DNA of 64,000 nt from SZUA-35 sp963781035 (GTDB lineage: Bacteria; Actinomycetota; Acidimicrobiia; Acidimicrobiales; SZUA-35). Both the position numbers and the translations under genes were made by a program. A model generated the notes under the pieces. It did not search any database and was not told the DNA's origin. It saw only the letters and a list, made by a program, of their open reading frames with translations. The stretch covers positions 248,001-312,000 of the forward strand of contig CAWAEN010000004.1 in assembly GCA_963781035.1 (NCBI GenBank). Direction: 5' to 3'. This document shows positions 1 to 9,956 of this stretch, in pieces (the stretch's first letter is position 1; each line of letters opens with the position of its first letter).

Positions 1-2044
1 CCTTGGTTGCTCGTCTGGACCGCGGCGGTGTCTGTCTGTCTGACGAACTCAGACGACTGCGCGAATTCGATGACGACCAAGGACCTCGACCGGCCACCGT
101 TCAGCTGGTCCGTCCAGAAGTTGATGCCGCCCGTGTCGCCCTCGCGGCCGAGCACGTTGCGATAGAGCTGTTCGATGAATGCTCGATTGTCGAGCGAGCC
201 GTAGGTCGCAGCGAACTCAGGCGAATTCAGGAACTCCTGGGAGACCGACGCGAGCGGCCGGCCCGTCGATCTCTGAGCGAGATAGAAGGCCATTCCGGTG
301 CCGTCGGGGATGCGGTCGAAGTAGGCCTGGTAGAGCCGTGCGATCTCGCCGTCGAGGGGGAGCGGGCGCACGACGGTGTCGGTGAAGCCGGTGGGCAAGG
401 AGTAGCCGAAGGCGCTGCCGCCATTGGCATTCACCGCCAGGACCCGGAACTGGAAGACGTCGTTGGTGAGCCGCCCAGTGGCGATCTGAGTGGCCGTGGT
501 GCTTCCGAGCGAGACGAACGAACCGCCGTTCTTCGACATCTGCACGTCGTAGCGGATCACGGGGCTGCCGCCGTCGTCGGCCAGCTGCCACCCGACGGCG
601 CGCTCGAAGCCGGACCCGACGACGTTGACGAGGGTGGGTGCCACCGGGGGAGGCGTGAGCGAAAGCGTCTGCGTTGCGGTTCCCGGGCTGGCCGCGAAGC
701 CGATCGGGCTCACTTCGACCCGGTAGTCGACGTTGTTCGTCAGACCGGAAACACGTGCGGTCCGGGCCGAGCCGCTGGTGACGACACGAGCCGCCTGCTG
801 TCCATCGCTGGTTCGCACCACACGGATCGCCCACGACTGGGGAGGGACGGCGTTCTCGCCGAGATCGGCCGACCACGACACATCGAAGGCGCCGGAGCGC
901 TCGCCGATTTCGGTGATGGACGGGGTGAGCATCGGGACGTCGGTCTGCCAGCCGCTCTGAACCAGCACCCCGAGTGTGGGTGCATCGATGACGCGTTCGG
1001 TCTCGCCGGCGCCGAGCGCAGGTGTCATCAGCGAGCCAGGATCACCGTTGCGGTATTCGGCCTCGTCGAAGTGCGAGTAGCTGCTGCCGTTGTAGAAGCT
1101 CCGCGGTGCATAGAGCTCGTGGAGTTGGCCGCCGCCGATGTCGATGAACAGCTCCCCACTCGTGAGGTAGGCGCCGTTGTCGGCGAGATCGACCAGTCGA
1201 GATCCCTGATATCGAACGAGGGTGTCGAACTTGTCCGGCGGGACCTGGAGGAGGTTGACGCCGTCGCGCCGCTCGGCCGATCCGAGAAACCCGAGGCCGT
1301 GGCCGACTTCATGGAGCATCGTGGCGTAGAGGTCGAGTCGGTTGAATGGAACGCTCTCGTCCGACGCATTGACGTACCAGCCGCCCGGGCTGATCGTAGA
1401 ACGCACTGGAGATCGTGACTTCGATCTCCACTCGGCTCGGGGAGTAGTCACGACGGTCGAGGGTGTTGGCAAGCGCAACGGGGTAGTAGAGATTGTCGGC
1501 TCGACGCACGAACCCGGTCGGTCCTGCGAAACCGAGGGTGCCGGGAAGGGTGTCGGACAGGTCCACCCAGTCGAAGCTGACGACGACAGGACCGCTCGAA
1601 GTCGTGCGAAGGGTCGCATTCCAGTCGCGGACAGCGGCATCGACCACCGCCCGTACATCGGACGGCGTCGAACGAACGTAGGTGACCGTGATGTCGCCGG
1701 TGACGGCGGCCGCGGTACCGGTGTCGAGGAATCGCCGAGCCAGGCGCCTGCCGAACCTGCTGCTCGTCGCGCAGTTCCTGGAGGGCGGCCAGGTAGGTAC
1801 GCGATGTCGTGTCGGTCGCGGGATCGATGGTCTCGATGACGAGGTCGCCCGGCACCATCTCGCCGATGTCGGCCGTGTGGTCTCGCTCGACGCTTTCGTC
1901 GGTGGCGGCCCCGGCGGGGAGGTCTCACCGACGGGAGCGGTGGCAGCGCCGGCCGTCGCCTGCCGCCGCGATCGCCGAGCTGAAGACGAGCAGGGCGACA
2001 AGAGAGGAGCGGATGCGAACCCAGCGGGCACGAGATTCGGGCAT
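1..2044 (-). CDS. Secreted metallopeptidase-like protein with FN3 and DUF4214 domains (3' end outside window)
   Basis: Read on the minus strand from an ATG at 2044. The N-terminus (MPESRARWVRIRSSLVALLV...) looks like a signal peptide. Around residue 240 (about 1319-1280) is the zinc-protease motif HEVGHGLGF, a matrixin/metzincin-like HExxHxxGx signature. Two fibronectin type III-like stretches follow (about 980-390). The last part (about 380-1) resembles DUF4214, with repeats of the kind YQAYFDRIPDGTGMAFY and YRNVLGREGDTGG. The frame breaks near 1950, 1905, 1765 and 1388; at 1388 one surplus G in a CCCGGGC run explains the shift. The 3' end lies beyond the left edge. The likely role is an extracellular or surface protease, but the substrate is unknown. 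Family calls are from motif recognition only. Confidence 0.72.
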
Positions 2045-2160
2045 GGGTACTTTCGTCGACGAGATCAGACCAACAGTCTTGTTGAGTCTCGGGTCGATGT
2101 GGCGGCAGGTCAATCGGTCATTCGGACCAGAGTCGACGGCGGCGATCGCCGAAAGGCGGA

Positions 2161-3051
2161 TCAACCGGCAGCGACTTCGCCGCTTCCGGTCACAGGCCCA
2201 TCGGGGCCGGGGCAGTCGTTTGCTCCGTCACCGTCGAGGTCGACCGGACCGGGGCCCGACGCACCTGGGGTGTACACCGGATCGGAACACTGGAGGATCA
2301 GCTCGAGTTCCTCGTCGCCGATCGGTGAACCTTCGCCGCTCTCGGCGGCTTCGCGGAGGTGATCGATCCACTCGAGGTAGACCTCGGACTCGGTGTCCTC
2401 GCCGCCGAGGACAGCTCGTTCGTGGAAGACCACCAGTTCGAGCTCTTCCATCGACAACACGCCGAGCATGGCCGGCATGGCTCCCTGGTTGCGAGCGCCC
2501 GAGATGCGGGCCCCACCGGCGCGTTCCGGATCGCCGTACTGCTCCCCGTTGATGGCGCTCGAGCCGCGAGCGATGTGCGCGATCTGGTCGATCGGCTCGG
2601 GGAAGGTCGCGATGATCTCGCCTTCGCTGAACTTGTAGCCGACACCGCCGCCACCACCGGCGCCGTGGCAACCGGAGCAACCGCCGGTCTCGGCGTAGAC
2701 GAGCGACGCTTCTTCGAACAGCGGGTCTTCGACTTCGGGCTGCTGCATCGTCCCGGCGAAGCTGATCGCCCAGAGCGGCAGGGCGCCGACGAGCAGGAAG
2801 CTCCACAACGGCAGCTTCCTCCGCTTGTTGGCGGCGACGATGTAGTGGGGCAGATCGGGTTCGGGTGTCGGCTCGGGATCCTTCGGGATCGCGCTTGCTG
2901 CTGCGGCGATCGCCGGCGGCCCCGAGGAGGCCGGCGCTGCTGCGGTCGGCGCAGCGGATTCGACAGCGCTTCCAGCGCTGTCTCCCGAGGGGTCCGGCGT
3001 GCCCTTGGCCGCCCGGCTGCGCTTCAGGAGATGTTCGGGGATTTCAGTCAC
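2161..3051 (-). CDS. Membrane-anchored monoheme cytochrome c
   Basis: About 296 residues from a GTG at 3051, preceded by GAGGA four bases upstream. The cytoplasmic N-terminus is Ala/Pro/Glu-rich and opens with TEIPEHLLKRS. One transmembrane helix follows (about residues 80-100, LWSFLLVGALPLWAISFAG). A c-type heme site CSGCH lies near residue 123 in a Gly-rich loop. The C-terminus has a DLDGDGANDC segment that resembles calcium-binding thrombospondin type 3 repeats, plus two extra cysteines. It is divergent from the bc complex genes and probably carries electrons from that complex on the outer face of the membrane. The same N-terminal motif appears in the cytochrome b C-terminal subunit at 5204. 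Confidence 0.85.
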   Translation of the reverse strand: MTEIPEHLLKRSRAAKGTPDPSGDSAGSAVESAAPTAAAPASSGPPAIAAAASAIPKDPEPTPEPDLPHYIVAANKRRKLPLWSFLLVGALPLWAISFAGTMQQPEVEDPLFEEASLVYAETGGCSGCHGAGGGGGVGYKFSEGEIIATFPEPIDQIAHIARGSSAINGEQYGDPERAGGARISGARNQGAMPAMLGVLSMEELELVVFHERAVLGGEDTESEVYLEWIDHLREAAESGEGSPIGDEELELILQCSDPVYTPGASGPGPVDLDGDGANDCPGPDGPVTGSGEVAAG

Positions 3052-3400
3052 GTGATCCTCGGGGGTGGGAGCTGCCGGCGCGTGACGCGTGGGCAAGATC
3101 GAAAATGACGAGCGGACAAAGAGACACGAAGCTCGAACTGTAGGCGCGACCTGCCGCATTCAGCGAGTTTGTCGAACAACTCGTCGAATCGGGCGAACGT
3201 GACAGACCATGGGTTCTTCGCACTAACATCGGGCTGCTCGCTGTCCAGGTGAGCCTATGGTGTTCGATCGTTCGGTCGACCCTGCTTCTCGACGGTCCGT
3301 CTGCGCCACCTGCGCCTACGGTTTGCACAGAGGCAGGATCGTCCGATTAGATTGTGCAATTGTTCACAAGCTCGTTTGCTCGCCACTGTCGAGGTTCTGC
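3052..3400. promoter_or_regulatory. Divergent intergenic region upstream of the bc complex genes
   Basis: This 349 bp gap separates the cytochrome c gene (minus) from the bc cluster (plus). I see no convincing gene in it. A plausible plus-strand promoter is TTGCAC (3323-3328) followed 17 bases later by ATTAGA (3346-3351). The inverted repeat TTGTG/CACAA lies at about 3353-3370, and another, CGAGTT/AACTCG, near 3170-3190. These are candidates only; nothing in the sequence proves function. Confidence 0.35.
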
Positions 3401-3838
3401 GTGACCGCTCTCATCGTTTCCACCGTCATCTCCTTGCTCATGGCCGGCGCCTTTGCGTTGTGGTCTTCCCGACGAGACCCCGAGAACCACATGACCTGGG
3501 GCGAGGCCAGCATGATGTCGGTGTACGTCTTTTTCGTCTTCTTCCTCGTCTTCGGCATCGTGCCCCACCAGTGGTTGACCCTCGCCGAGAACGAGTGGAG
3601 CTTCCGAGCCGATCGCATCTGGGATGCCTGGGGCCTCATCACCGCCAAGAGTCAAGGTGGATGGTTCCCCTTCGAGATCACCTATCGAGTGCTGTCGGAC
3701 TCGGTGGCTGCGCTCATCTACATCGCGTTCCTCACCGGAATGATCGTGATGTGGGTGCAGTGGCAGGAACGGGCCAAGGCAAAGGCGCCCGAGCTACCGA
3801 CATCCACGTACGGCCGTCCTCTGATCAAGAGGGGCTGA
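3401..3838 (+). CDS. Small membrane protein of the bc complex cluster, function unknown
   Basis: About 145 residues. The GTG at 3401 is chosen because GAGG sits six bases upstream and because the longer reading frame (from 3257) has an implausible Cys/Arg-rich start. Three hydrophobic segments are visible: VTALIVSTVISLLMAGAFAL, a middle segment around VYVFFVFFLVFGIVPHQW, and VAALIYIAFLTGMIVMWVQW. It ends ten bases before the ferredoxin start, so it is probably cotranscribed with it. I do not recognise a family. Position suggests an accessory subunit of the quinol-cytochrome c reductase or its ferredoxin. Confidence 0.7.
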   Translation: MTALIVSTVISLLMAGAFALWSSRRDPENHMTWGEASMMSVYVFFVFFLVFGIVPHQWLTLAENEWSFRADRIWDAWGLITAKSQGGWFPFEITYRVLSDSVAALIYIAFLTGMIVMWVQWQERAKAKAPELPTSTYGRPLIKRG

Positions 3839-3848
3839 ACGACGACCC

Positions 3849-4268
3849 ATGGTCACCACCGACGCCAATCCACCCCTTCCCGAGTTCCGCGACGACTACA
3901 TCCTGGTCGAGGTCGATGCGGACTACCTGGCCAAGGCGGTCAAGCCGAAGCAGTTCATCCACATCGACCAGTCCGAGTGCATTGCCTGCGAAGGCTGCGT
4001 CGACATCTGCCCGTGGAAATGCATCCACATGCAGCCAACCGACGCCATCTCGGAGAGTTTCGGTATCGCCAAGCCCGGCGACGATCCCTCCGACGCGTTC
4101 ATCTTCACCATCGACGACGACGTGTGTACTCGCTGCGCACTCTGCGTCGACCGCTGTCCCACTGGCGTGATCATCCTCGGCAAGGTGGCCGACACCGCCA
4201 ACCCAACGGGTGATCATCACCAGCGAACCGATTCCCACGGCTACGGCTACGGCATGCGCCTCGCCTAG
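3849..4268 (+). CDS. Dicluster 2[4Fe-4S] ferredoxin
   Basis: 139 residues with two complete [4Fe-4S] motifs: CIACEGCVDICP (about residues 46-57) and CTRCALCVDRCP (about 94-105). About 36 residues separate them, an insert longer than in classic clostridial ferredoxins. No signal peptide is seen, so it should act in the cytoplasm. It sits between a small membrane protein and the cytochrome b gene. That is an unusual place for a ferredoxin unless it docks on the bc complex or on the nearby complex I, which is inference. The partner cannot be told from sequence alone. Confidence 0.88.
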   Translation: MVTTDANPPLPEFRDDYILVEVDADYLAKAVKPKQFIHIDQSECIACEGCVDICPWKCIHMQPTDAISESFGIAKPGDDPSDAFIFTIDDDVCTRCALCVDRCPTGVIILGKVADTANPTGDHHQRTDSHGYGYGMRLA

Positions 4269-4330
4269 GCTCCCTGTCACACCGATTTCCGGTCGATCTC
4301 GACCCCCGCAACTCGAGGAACTCTCAACTC

Positions 4331-5122
4331 ATGGCAAAGTCGATTCAGGACAAGCCCACGCTCGCCGAGCGTGCCGCGGCATCGGCGGCAACTGCCACCG
4401 ACTCGGTGCAGAGCTCGCAGGTCTGGAACTCGATCTTCCGGCCAGGCTCGGTCTTCCGCAAGGGCTACACCGACAGCCCGAGGAACCGGTCATACGTGAT
4501 CATGAACTCGGTGCTGTATCACCTGCACCCCGTGAAGGTGAAGCGTCACGCGGTCAAGGTGAGCTACACCCTGTGCCTCGGCGGGCTGAGCTTCTTCCTC
4601 TTCATCATCCTCACCGTCACCGGCATCTTCTTGATGTTCTTCTACCGGCCGACGGCAGCTGCTGCGTGGCAGGACATCTACACGCTGCAGACCTCGGTCA
4701 CCTTCGGGTTGCTCGTGCGCAACATGCATCGATGGGGCGCCCACCTGATGGTGCTCTCGGTCTTCCTCCACATGGCCCGCGTCTTCTACCACGGCGCCTA
4801 CAAGGCGCCGCGTGAGTTCAACTGGGTCATCGGCACGATCCTCCTCCAGATGACGCTGCTGCTGTCCTTCACCGGCTATCTGCTTCCGTGGGATCAGCTC
4901 GCCTTGTGGGCGGTCACCGTGGGTACCAACATGATGGGCTACACCCCCGTGTTCGGTGACCAGGTTCGCTTCGTGTTGCTGGGCGGCAAGGTCATCGGCA
5001 CCGACACGTTGTTGCGTTGGTACGTGCTGCACGTGCTGCTCCTTCCCTTCGTCACCGTCATCTTCATGGCCATCCACTTCTGGCGGGTCCGGAAAGACGG
5101 CGGCATCTCCGGGCCGCTCTAG
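4331..5122 (+). CDS. Cytochrome b, N-terminal (b6-like) subunit of the quinol-cytochrome c reductase
   Basis: 263 residues, uninterrupted. It matches the heme-binding four-helix half of cytochrome b. The heme-ligand histidines sit in two helices: HRWGAHLMVLSVFLHMARVF and the helix around WYVLHVLLLPFVTVIFMAIHF, each pair about 14 residues apart. The segment FTGYLLPWDQLALWA is the conserved region near the quinol-oxidising site. Length and content fit a b6-type split cytochrome b, with the remaining helices on the next gene (5204). About 60 N-terminal residues before the first helix are hydrophilic. The role is quinol oxidation and transmembrane electron transfer. Confidence 0.92.
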   Translation: MAKSIQDKPTLAERAAASAATATDSVQSSQVWNSIFRPGSVFRKGYTDSPRNRSYVIMNSVLYHLHPVKVKRHAVKVSYTLCLGGLSFFLFIILTVTGIFLMFFYRPTAAAAWQDIYTLQTSVTFGLLVRNMHRWGAHLMVLSVFLHMARVFYHGAYKAPREFNWVIGTILLQMTLLLSFTGYLLPWDQLALWAVTVGTNMMGYTPVFGDQVRFVLLGGKVIGTDTLLRWYVLHVLLLPFVTVIFMAIHFWRVRKDGGISGPL

Positions 5123-5203
5123 GCCAACCTCGATCTCCGCCTTCTCGTCTCCCCTCGTCTTCCGACCCTCCTCCTTCACAGGACTCCCCGGACAGGATCT
5201 GCA

Positions 5204-5981
5204 ATGACCGAAATCCCCGAACATCTCCGCAAGCGGGCCGAGGAGGCTCGCAAGAAGGCCGAAGGCGCGGCGGACGCTGCTGCTCCCGCTGCGTCCGGCG
5301 CGCAGCCGAGTCGGCCGCGACCGACCCGGCGGCCAGCAAGATCCCCGCTCACCTGCTGCAGCGCTCGAAGTCGGCGCAAGCAGAAGGGCTCCGAGGCTGC
5401 GGTCGCTCCCTGCCGGTGGTGGCGTCGGGACCGCAGTCGCAGCGGCAACCGCGGTCGCCGATGTTCCGGCCATGACCGGACCTGCCGGACACACCCAGCG
5501 TCTGCTCACGGTGGTCAAGTCCGGATCGATCCAGGACATCAAGTCCAAGCCGCTCGACAAGGTCCACACCTGGCCGCACCTGATCGTGGTCGAGTTCGGT
5601 GCCGCCCTCGCCGTCACCGTCTTCCTCACGTTCTTCTCGATCTTCGTGAATGCGCCGCTGCTCGAGTTGGCCAACGTCAACGAGACGCCGAACCCGTCGA
5701 AGGCGCCGTGGTACTTCCTCGGCCTCCAGGAACTGCTCACCATGTTCCACCCGATGGTCGCCGGCGTGACCATTCCCGGCATCGGACTCATCATCTTGAC
5801 GATGGCGCCCTACATCGACCGCAATCCGTCGAACAAACCAGAGGATCGCAAGTTCGCGGTCTCGCTGTTCACCATGTTCCTCATGTTCTGGGCCGTGCTC
5901 ATCATGATCGGCTCGTTCTTCCGAGGCCCTGGTTTCAACTTCGTCTTCCCATGGGCCGACGGCCTGTTCTTCGAGCTCTAG
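5204..5981 (+). CDS. Cytochrome b, C-terminal (subunit IV-like) subunit with Ala/Glu-rich N-terminal extension
   Basis: Starts ATG 5204 with MTEIPEHLRKRAEEARKKAE; a related motif SKIPAHLLQRSKSAQ recurs about 45 residues later. The conserved part (from about 5472) carries three hydrophobic helices and the segment NPSKAPWYFLGLQELL, which includes the PxxW equivalent of the quinol-site PEWY motif and is typical of subunit IV. The extension is broken by frame changes near 5312, 5395 and 5412; the conserved part is intact. The hydrophilic extension is cytoplasmic by inference and shares its opening with the cytochrome c gene at 2161-3051. Together with the preceding gene it makes a full cytochrome b. 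Confidence 0.85.
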
Positions 5982-5994
5982 AGAGGTATCGCAC

Positions 5995-6859
5995 ATGACT
6001 GGTTCTGATCATCGCCGTCGCCGTTCTTGCCGCCATCGCGTTGTTCGCGATTGCCGCCACCTTCCGCAATCGCGACTCTGCGGCTGCCATCGGGCAGCTG
6101 TCCGGAGAGACCGTCAAGCGCGACCGCGCCGCCACGATCACCGAGGCCGAGGAGCCCGCGCTCGTCGCCAGCGGCAAGGCAGTCGAGGCTGCGGCCCGGG
6201 CCGAACGCTCCGGGGCTCTCGTCGCTGCCGGTAGCGCTGCCCCTGTCGCCTACGTCCCGCCGGACCCCGAGACCATCGGTGTCGCCCGTCGCCAGTTCCT
6301 CAACCGCGGCATCGTCGCCATCTTCGGCCTCGGTCTCACCAGCTTCGGTGCTGCGTGCATTGCCTTCCTGTGGCCGCAGGGCTCCAGCGGCTTCGGTTCG
6401 GTCATCAACGTCGGCCGCATCACCGACATCCAGGCGTCCATCAAGGCCGGCGGTGGGTTCTTCTACGTCCCCGAGGGTCGTATGTGGGTCACCGAGTACC
6501 CCCAAGACGCGGTCGAGAAGGCGGTCACCAGCTACGGCTTCTTCCCCCAGGTCGAAGGCGGTCTGCGCGCCGGGGTCGTGGCCCTCTACCAGACCTGCCC
6601 CCACCTTGGTTGCCGTGTGCCCGAATGTGGAACGTCGCAGTGGTTCGAGTGCCCTTGCCATGGCTCGCAGTACAACCGGGTCGGCGAGAAGAAGGGCGGC
6701 CCTGCTCCTCGAGGAATGGACCGTTTCCCGATGGCCGTCAACGCGGCCAACGAGCTCGAGGTCGACACCGGCACCGTGATCCAGGGCCCGCCGATCGGCA
6801 CGAACACCACCGGCCAAGAGGCTGAAGGTCCCAACTGCATCGGAGCATCGAGTCACTGA
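5995..6859 (+). CDS. Rieske [2Fe-2S] iron-sulfur subunit
   Basis: Rieske cluster motifs CPHLGC and CPCHGS lie near residues 200-225, with the Cys and His ligands in place. An N-terminal helix (VLIIAVAVLAAIALFAIAAT) and a second helix before the soluble domain (GIVAIFGLGLTSFGAACIAF, preceded by RRQFLNRG, a possible Tat-like twin Arg) anchor the protein. The ATG at 5995 is out of frame by one base with the rest; removing one G near 6001 gives MTVLIIAVAV, so I place the start there rather than at 6041. It ends in a TGATG overlap with the next gene. It transfers electrons from quinol to cytochrome c. Confidence 0.9.
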
Positions 6860-8396
6860 TGAGTTCCGTCCCCGTGCTTGCTTCCACTGTTGTGTTCGCC
6901 GCAGACTTCCGCGCCATCGGCTTGACCGTCGCGGTCGTCGTTCTGGCCGGTTTCGTTCTCCTGTTCGTTCGCAACTCGTTCCAGGCTCGCCCCGAGCTCG
7001 GCTCGGAGATCGAGTTGGCCGCGAACAAGAAGCCATACCTCGACGATGAAGAACTCGAGGGCAAGAAGCTCGATTGGTCGCTCGGGTTTGCCCTCGTCAC
7101 GCTCGGCCTCCTGGCCTTGGCGCTGCCGTTCTACTGGCTGGCCGAGCCCGGCCGGCAAGACGGAGCGGTCGACGCCTACCAGCTCAACTTCGAGTCACGA
7201 GGCGAGGGCGTCTACATCGAGACCGCCCAGTGCGTGAACTGCCACGCCGCCGGTGGTGTCGGTGGCGTGGCCGCCTATGTGCTGCAGGATCAAGACGGGC
7301 AGTTCCTCGCCAATGCGGCGTGGACCGCACCCGCGCTCAACAACGTGCTCCTCCGCTACTCCGAGGAAGAAGTCACCTACATCCTGAACTACGGCAGGCC
7401 CGGTTCGCCGATGGCGGCATGGGGCACCCCCGGCGGTGGCCCGCTCACCACTCAGCAGGTTCAGAACGTCCAGGAATACATCGATCTGTTCCAGGTCCAG
7501 TCGCTCGATCCGATCGCCATCAACGAGTCCGCCGACCCCGTGGCCGCCCAAGAAGCTGCCGACAAGCAGGCCGAGGCAATCGTCAATGAGGTCGAACGGT
7601 CGTTGGCCGACGGCGAATTCGAGTCCGTCGGTGAAGCCGTGTTCAACCTCGGCTACTACTCGAGCTTCCAGGCCGGCTCGCTGAGCTGCGCTCGTTGTCA
7701 CACCGCCGGTTGGTCCCTCGGGCCCAGCGTGCCCCACCCCGGAGGCGATCCACTCTCCGAGGGCGTGGCTGCCTGCGGCGGTGGCAATCCGTCAGGTATC
7801 GGCTGGAACTTGTGCGGCGGCGTCGAGCAGCATTTCCCTGACGACGCATGGAAGTTGCCGGACGGCTCCTGGGCTCCGGAAGGTGGCCTGGCCGACGACG
7901 AGGGCTTCTACTACCTCGCCATGGACGGCACCGAGATCCGTCTCGATGATCGCGGCAGCCCCATCACCGGTCAGCAGAAGCCAGACGGCACCGACGAGTT
8001 CTACCGCATCCTCGACGACGGCGATCTCGCCGACTGTGCGAGTCGGTCTCGAATCTGTGGGAGCCAGACGGTGGCGAGCCCTACCCGTTCGCCGTCGACC
8101 ACGTGTTCGAACTCGACGACAACGGCGAGTTCATCGCTCCACCGGAACTCACCGAGGCCGACCTGACCGGCACCGTGATCACGCTGAGCGACGGCCGTCT
8201 CGGCGACGATTGCACGGTCGTCGACATGCCTGAGCGCACCAGCTACGCCCAGTACAACTTCATCTACAACGGCGCCGACGCCGGTACCGGCTTCGGTCGA
8301 GGCGGACAGAGCTCTGCCGGCATGATGCCTGGCTTCGGTGCCCTGCTGCCTCCGGAATACATCCAGGCAGTCGTCGACTACGAGCGAGGCCTCTGA
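6859..8396 (+). CDS. Diheme membrane cytochrome c of the bc complex (QcrC-like)
   Basis: Two N-terminal helices (AIGLTVAVVVLAGFVLLFV and LGFALVTLGLLALALPFYWL) are followed by two c-type heme sites: CVNCH near residue 122 and CARCH near residue 276. The spacing and the extra region after the second heme (about 190 residues, several Cys and Gly-rich stretches) are larger than in the QcrC proteins I know, so the second domain may carry an insertion. The frame breaks once, near 8035, and is restored by one added base. The gene overlaps its neighbours by TGATG junctions, so translation is probably coupled. It would accept electrons from the Rieske protein. Confidence 0.85.
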
Positions 8397-9380
8397 TGCT
8401 CCACGCTGTTTCCCTTGCCTTCATCGACGGCGTCGGCTTCGATCCGTTCTTCCGCGGCCTGCTCAGCGTGCTGGTCGGCGTGGTGGTTCTCATCGGCGGT
8501 TCGTACCTCCTCGTCGCCAGCAACAGCGGCTCCCGCCTCGGCGCCCTCATCACCGCCGGTCAGTTGTTCGGCTGGCTGTTCCTCATGGGAGTGGTCTGGA
8601 CCATCTACGCCATTGGTTGGCGAGGCGAAGGTGAGTCCTGGGCGCTGGTCGAGATCAACGGCGACAATCCTGCCCGCGATGCCGACGGACTCGTGTTCGC
8701 CGAGGACGAGCGCGTCCAAGAGCTCGGACTCGCCATCGAGGGTTTCGATCTCGGCGAGGCGGTCACAGCCGATGATCCCGACCTTGCGTCAGGCCGAAGC
8801 GGTCGAGATCTCCCGAGACAATCCGCAGTTGCTCGCCGATTGGCGTTATCTCGCCACCTCGGATCCCCAGCGAGGCGAGGCCACGGCAACGGCCGAGGAG
8901 TTCCTGATCGAGGAGGGCGTCTTCGCCAGTACGGCCGAGTTCGTGCCGCTCACCTACGACGCCTACAACATCGGCGGCAAGCCCCGTCTCGACCCGGACA
9001 TCGTCGCCGACGATCCCGACAAGTCGGCGTGGGTCGAATCCTTCACCGACCTTCCCGCCCGGCTGATCCACAAGTTCGACACCACGTTCATCCACTTCTG
9101 GCACCCCCAGGAGCTCGTGGTCATCCAGTTCCAGGGTGTGGTCGACGAGCCGACGTTGCCGGGCGAACCGCCCCCCGTCGCCACCGCCGATCCGGACAAG
9201 AGCACGATCAGCGTGGTGCTCGAGCGCGACCGTGGCGGGCCGATCCCAGCACTTGTCGGAGGACAACGCGTCGTTCCCGCACTCTTTGCCATCTTCAATG
9301 GCATTCTGTTCGCCGTGGTCTCATGGATGATGCACATCCGCGACCGTCGAGAAGAGTCCATTCGCGCTGCGGTCGCATGA
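8396..9380 (+). CDS. Membrane protein between the bc complex and nuo-1, function unknown
   Basis: About 328 residues with one frame break near 8780 (one surplus G). Two hydrophobic helices near the N-terminus (LLSVLVGVVVLIGGSYLLV and ALITAGQLFGWLFLMGVVWT), a soluble central region of about 200 residues rich in Asp/Glu, and one or two C-terminal helices (VVPALFAIFNGILFAVVSWM). I recognise no domain. It is coupled to the diheme cytochrome c by a TGATG overlap and lies 45 bases before nuoA. Position suggests a subunit or assembly factor of complex III or of a complex I-III assembly; that is inference. Confidence 0.7.
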
Positions 9381-9425
9381 CCGCCCATCTGGCCGCGGTC
9401 GCCTGACCGATCGGAAGGAAGTCTC

Positions 9426-9956
9426 ATGGCCCAGTACCTACCGATTGCGGCGCTACTGGTCCTCGCCGCCCTCTTCGCGGCCGTCAGCCTCGTCGTGTCG
9501 AAGCTGCTGGCTCCGAACCGGGCGACCGAGGCCAAGTACGCGCCGTACGAGTGCGGCATCATTCCCGGCCGCGAACCGCCGCAGCGGTTCCCGGTGCGCT
9601 TCTACCTCGTTGCGATGCTCTTCATCGTGTTCGACATCGAGATCGTCTTCCTCTACCCCTACGCCATGGTGCACCGCGAGCTCGGTCTCTTCGGGCTCGT
9701 CGCCATCCTGCTGTTCTCGGTGCTGGTGTTCGAGTCGTTCCTCTACCTGGTCTCCAAGGGTGCTCTCGACTGGGGCCCTCTCCAGATCAATCGTCGCCAG
9801 CCGGAGGCGGTGGGTGCGCACCGCACCTCGTCGTCGACGATCCGCCGGGTCGGTCTCGACGGCCGCTTCGACGAGACCTTCACCGCCGGACCCGGGCGGG
9901 CGTCTGACGGTCATCCCGATCCGATTCGAACGCTCGAACCCACCGGAGGCTCCTGA
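9426..9956 (+). CDS. nuoA: NADH-quinone oxidoreductase subunit A (nuo-1)
   Basis: 176 residues. Three transmembrane helices and the signature YAPYECGI (the conserved Cys of subunit A) and FIVFDIEIVFLYPYA identify it. The C-terminus runs about 55 hydrophilic residues past the last helix, longer than most NuoA proteins. GGAAGG lies just upstream of the ATG. It ends in a TGATG overlap with nuoB and is the first gene of the 14-gene operon. It forms part of the membrane arm near the quinone site. Confidence 0.95.
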   Translation: MAQYLPIAALLVLAALFAAVSLVVSKLLAPNRATEAKYAPYECGIIPGREPPQRFPVRFYLVAMLFIVFDIEIVFLYPYAMVHRELGLFGLVAILLFSVLVFESFLYLVSKGALDWGPLQINRRQPEAVGAHRTSSSTIRRVGLDGRFDETFTAGPGRASDGHPDPIRTLEPTGGS

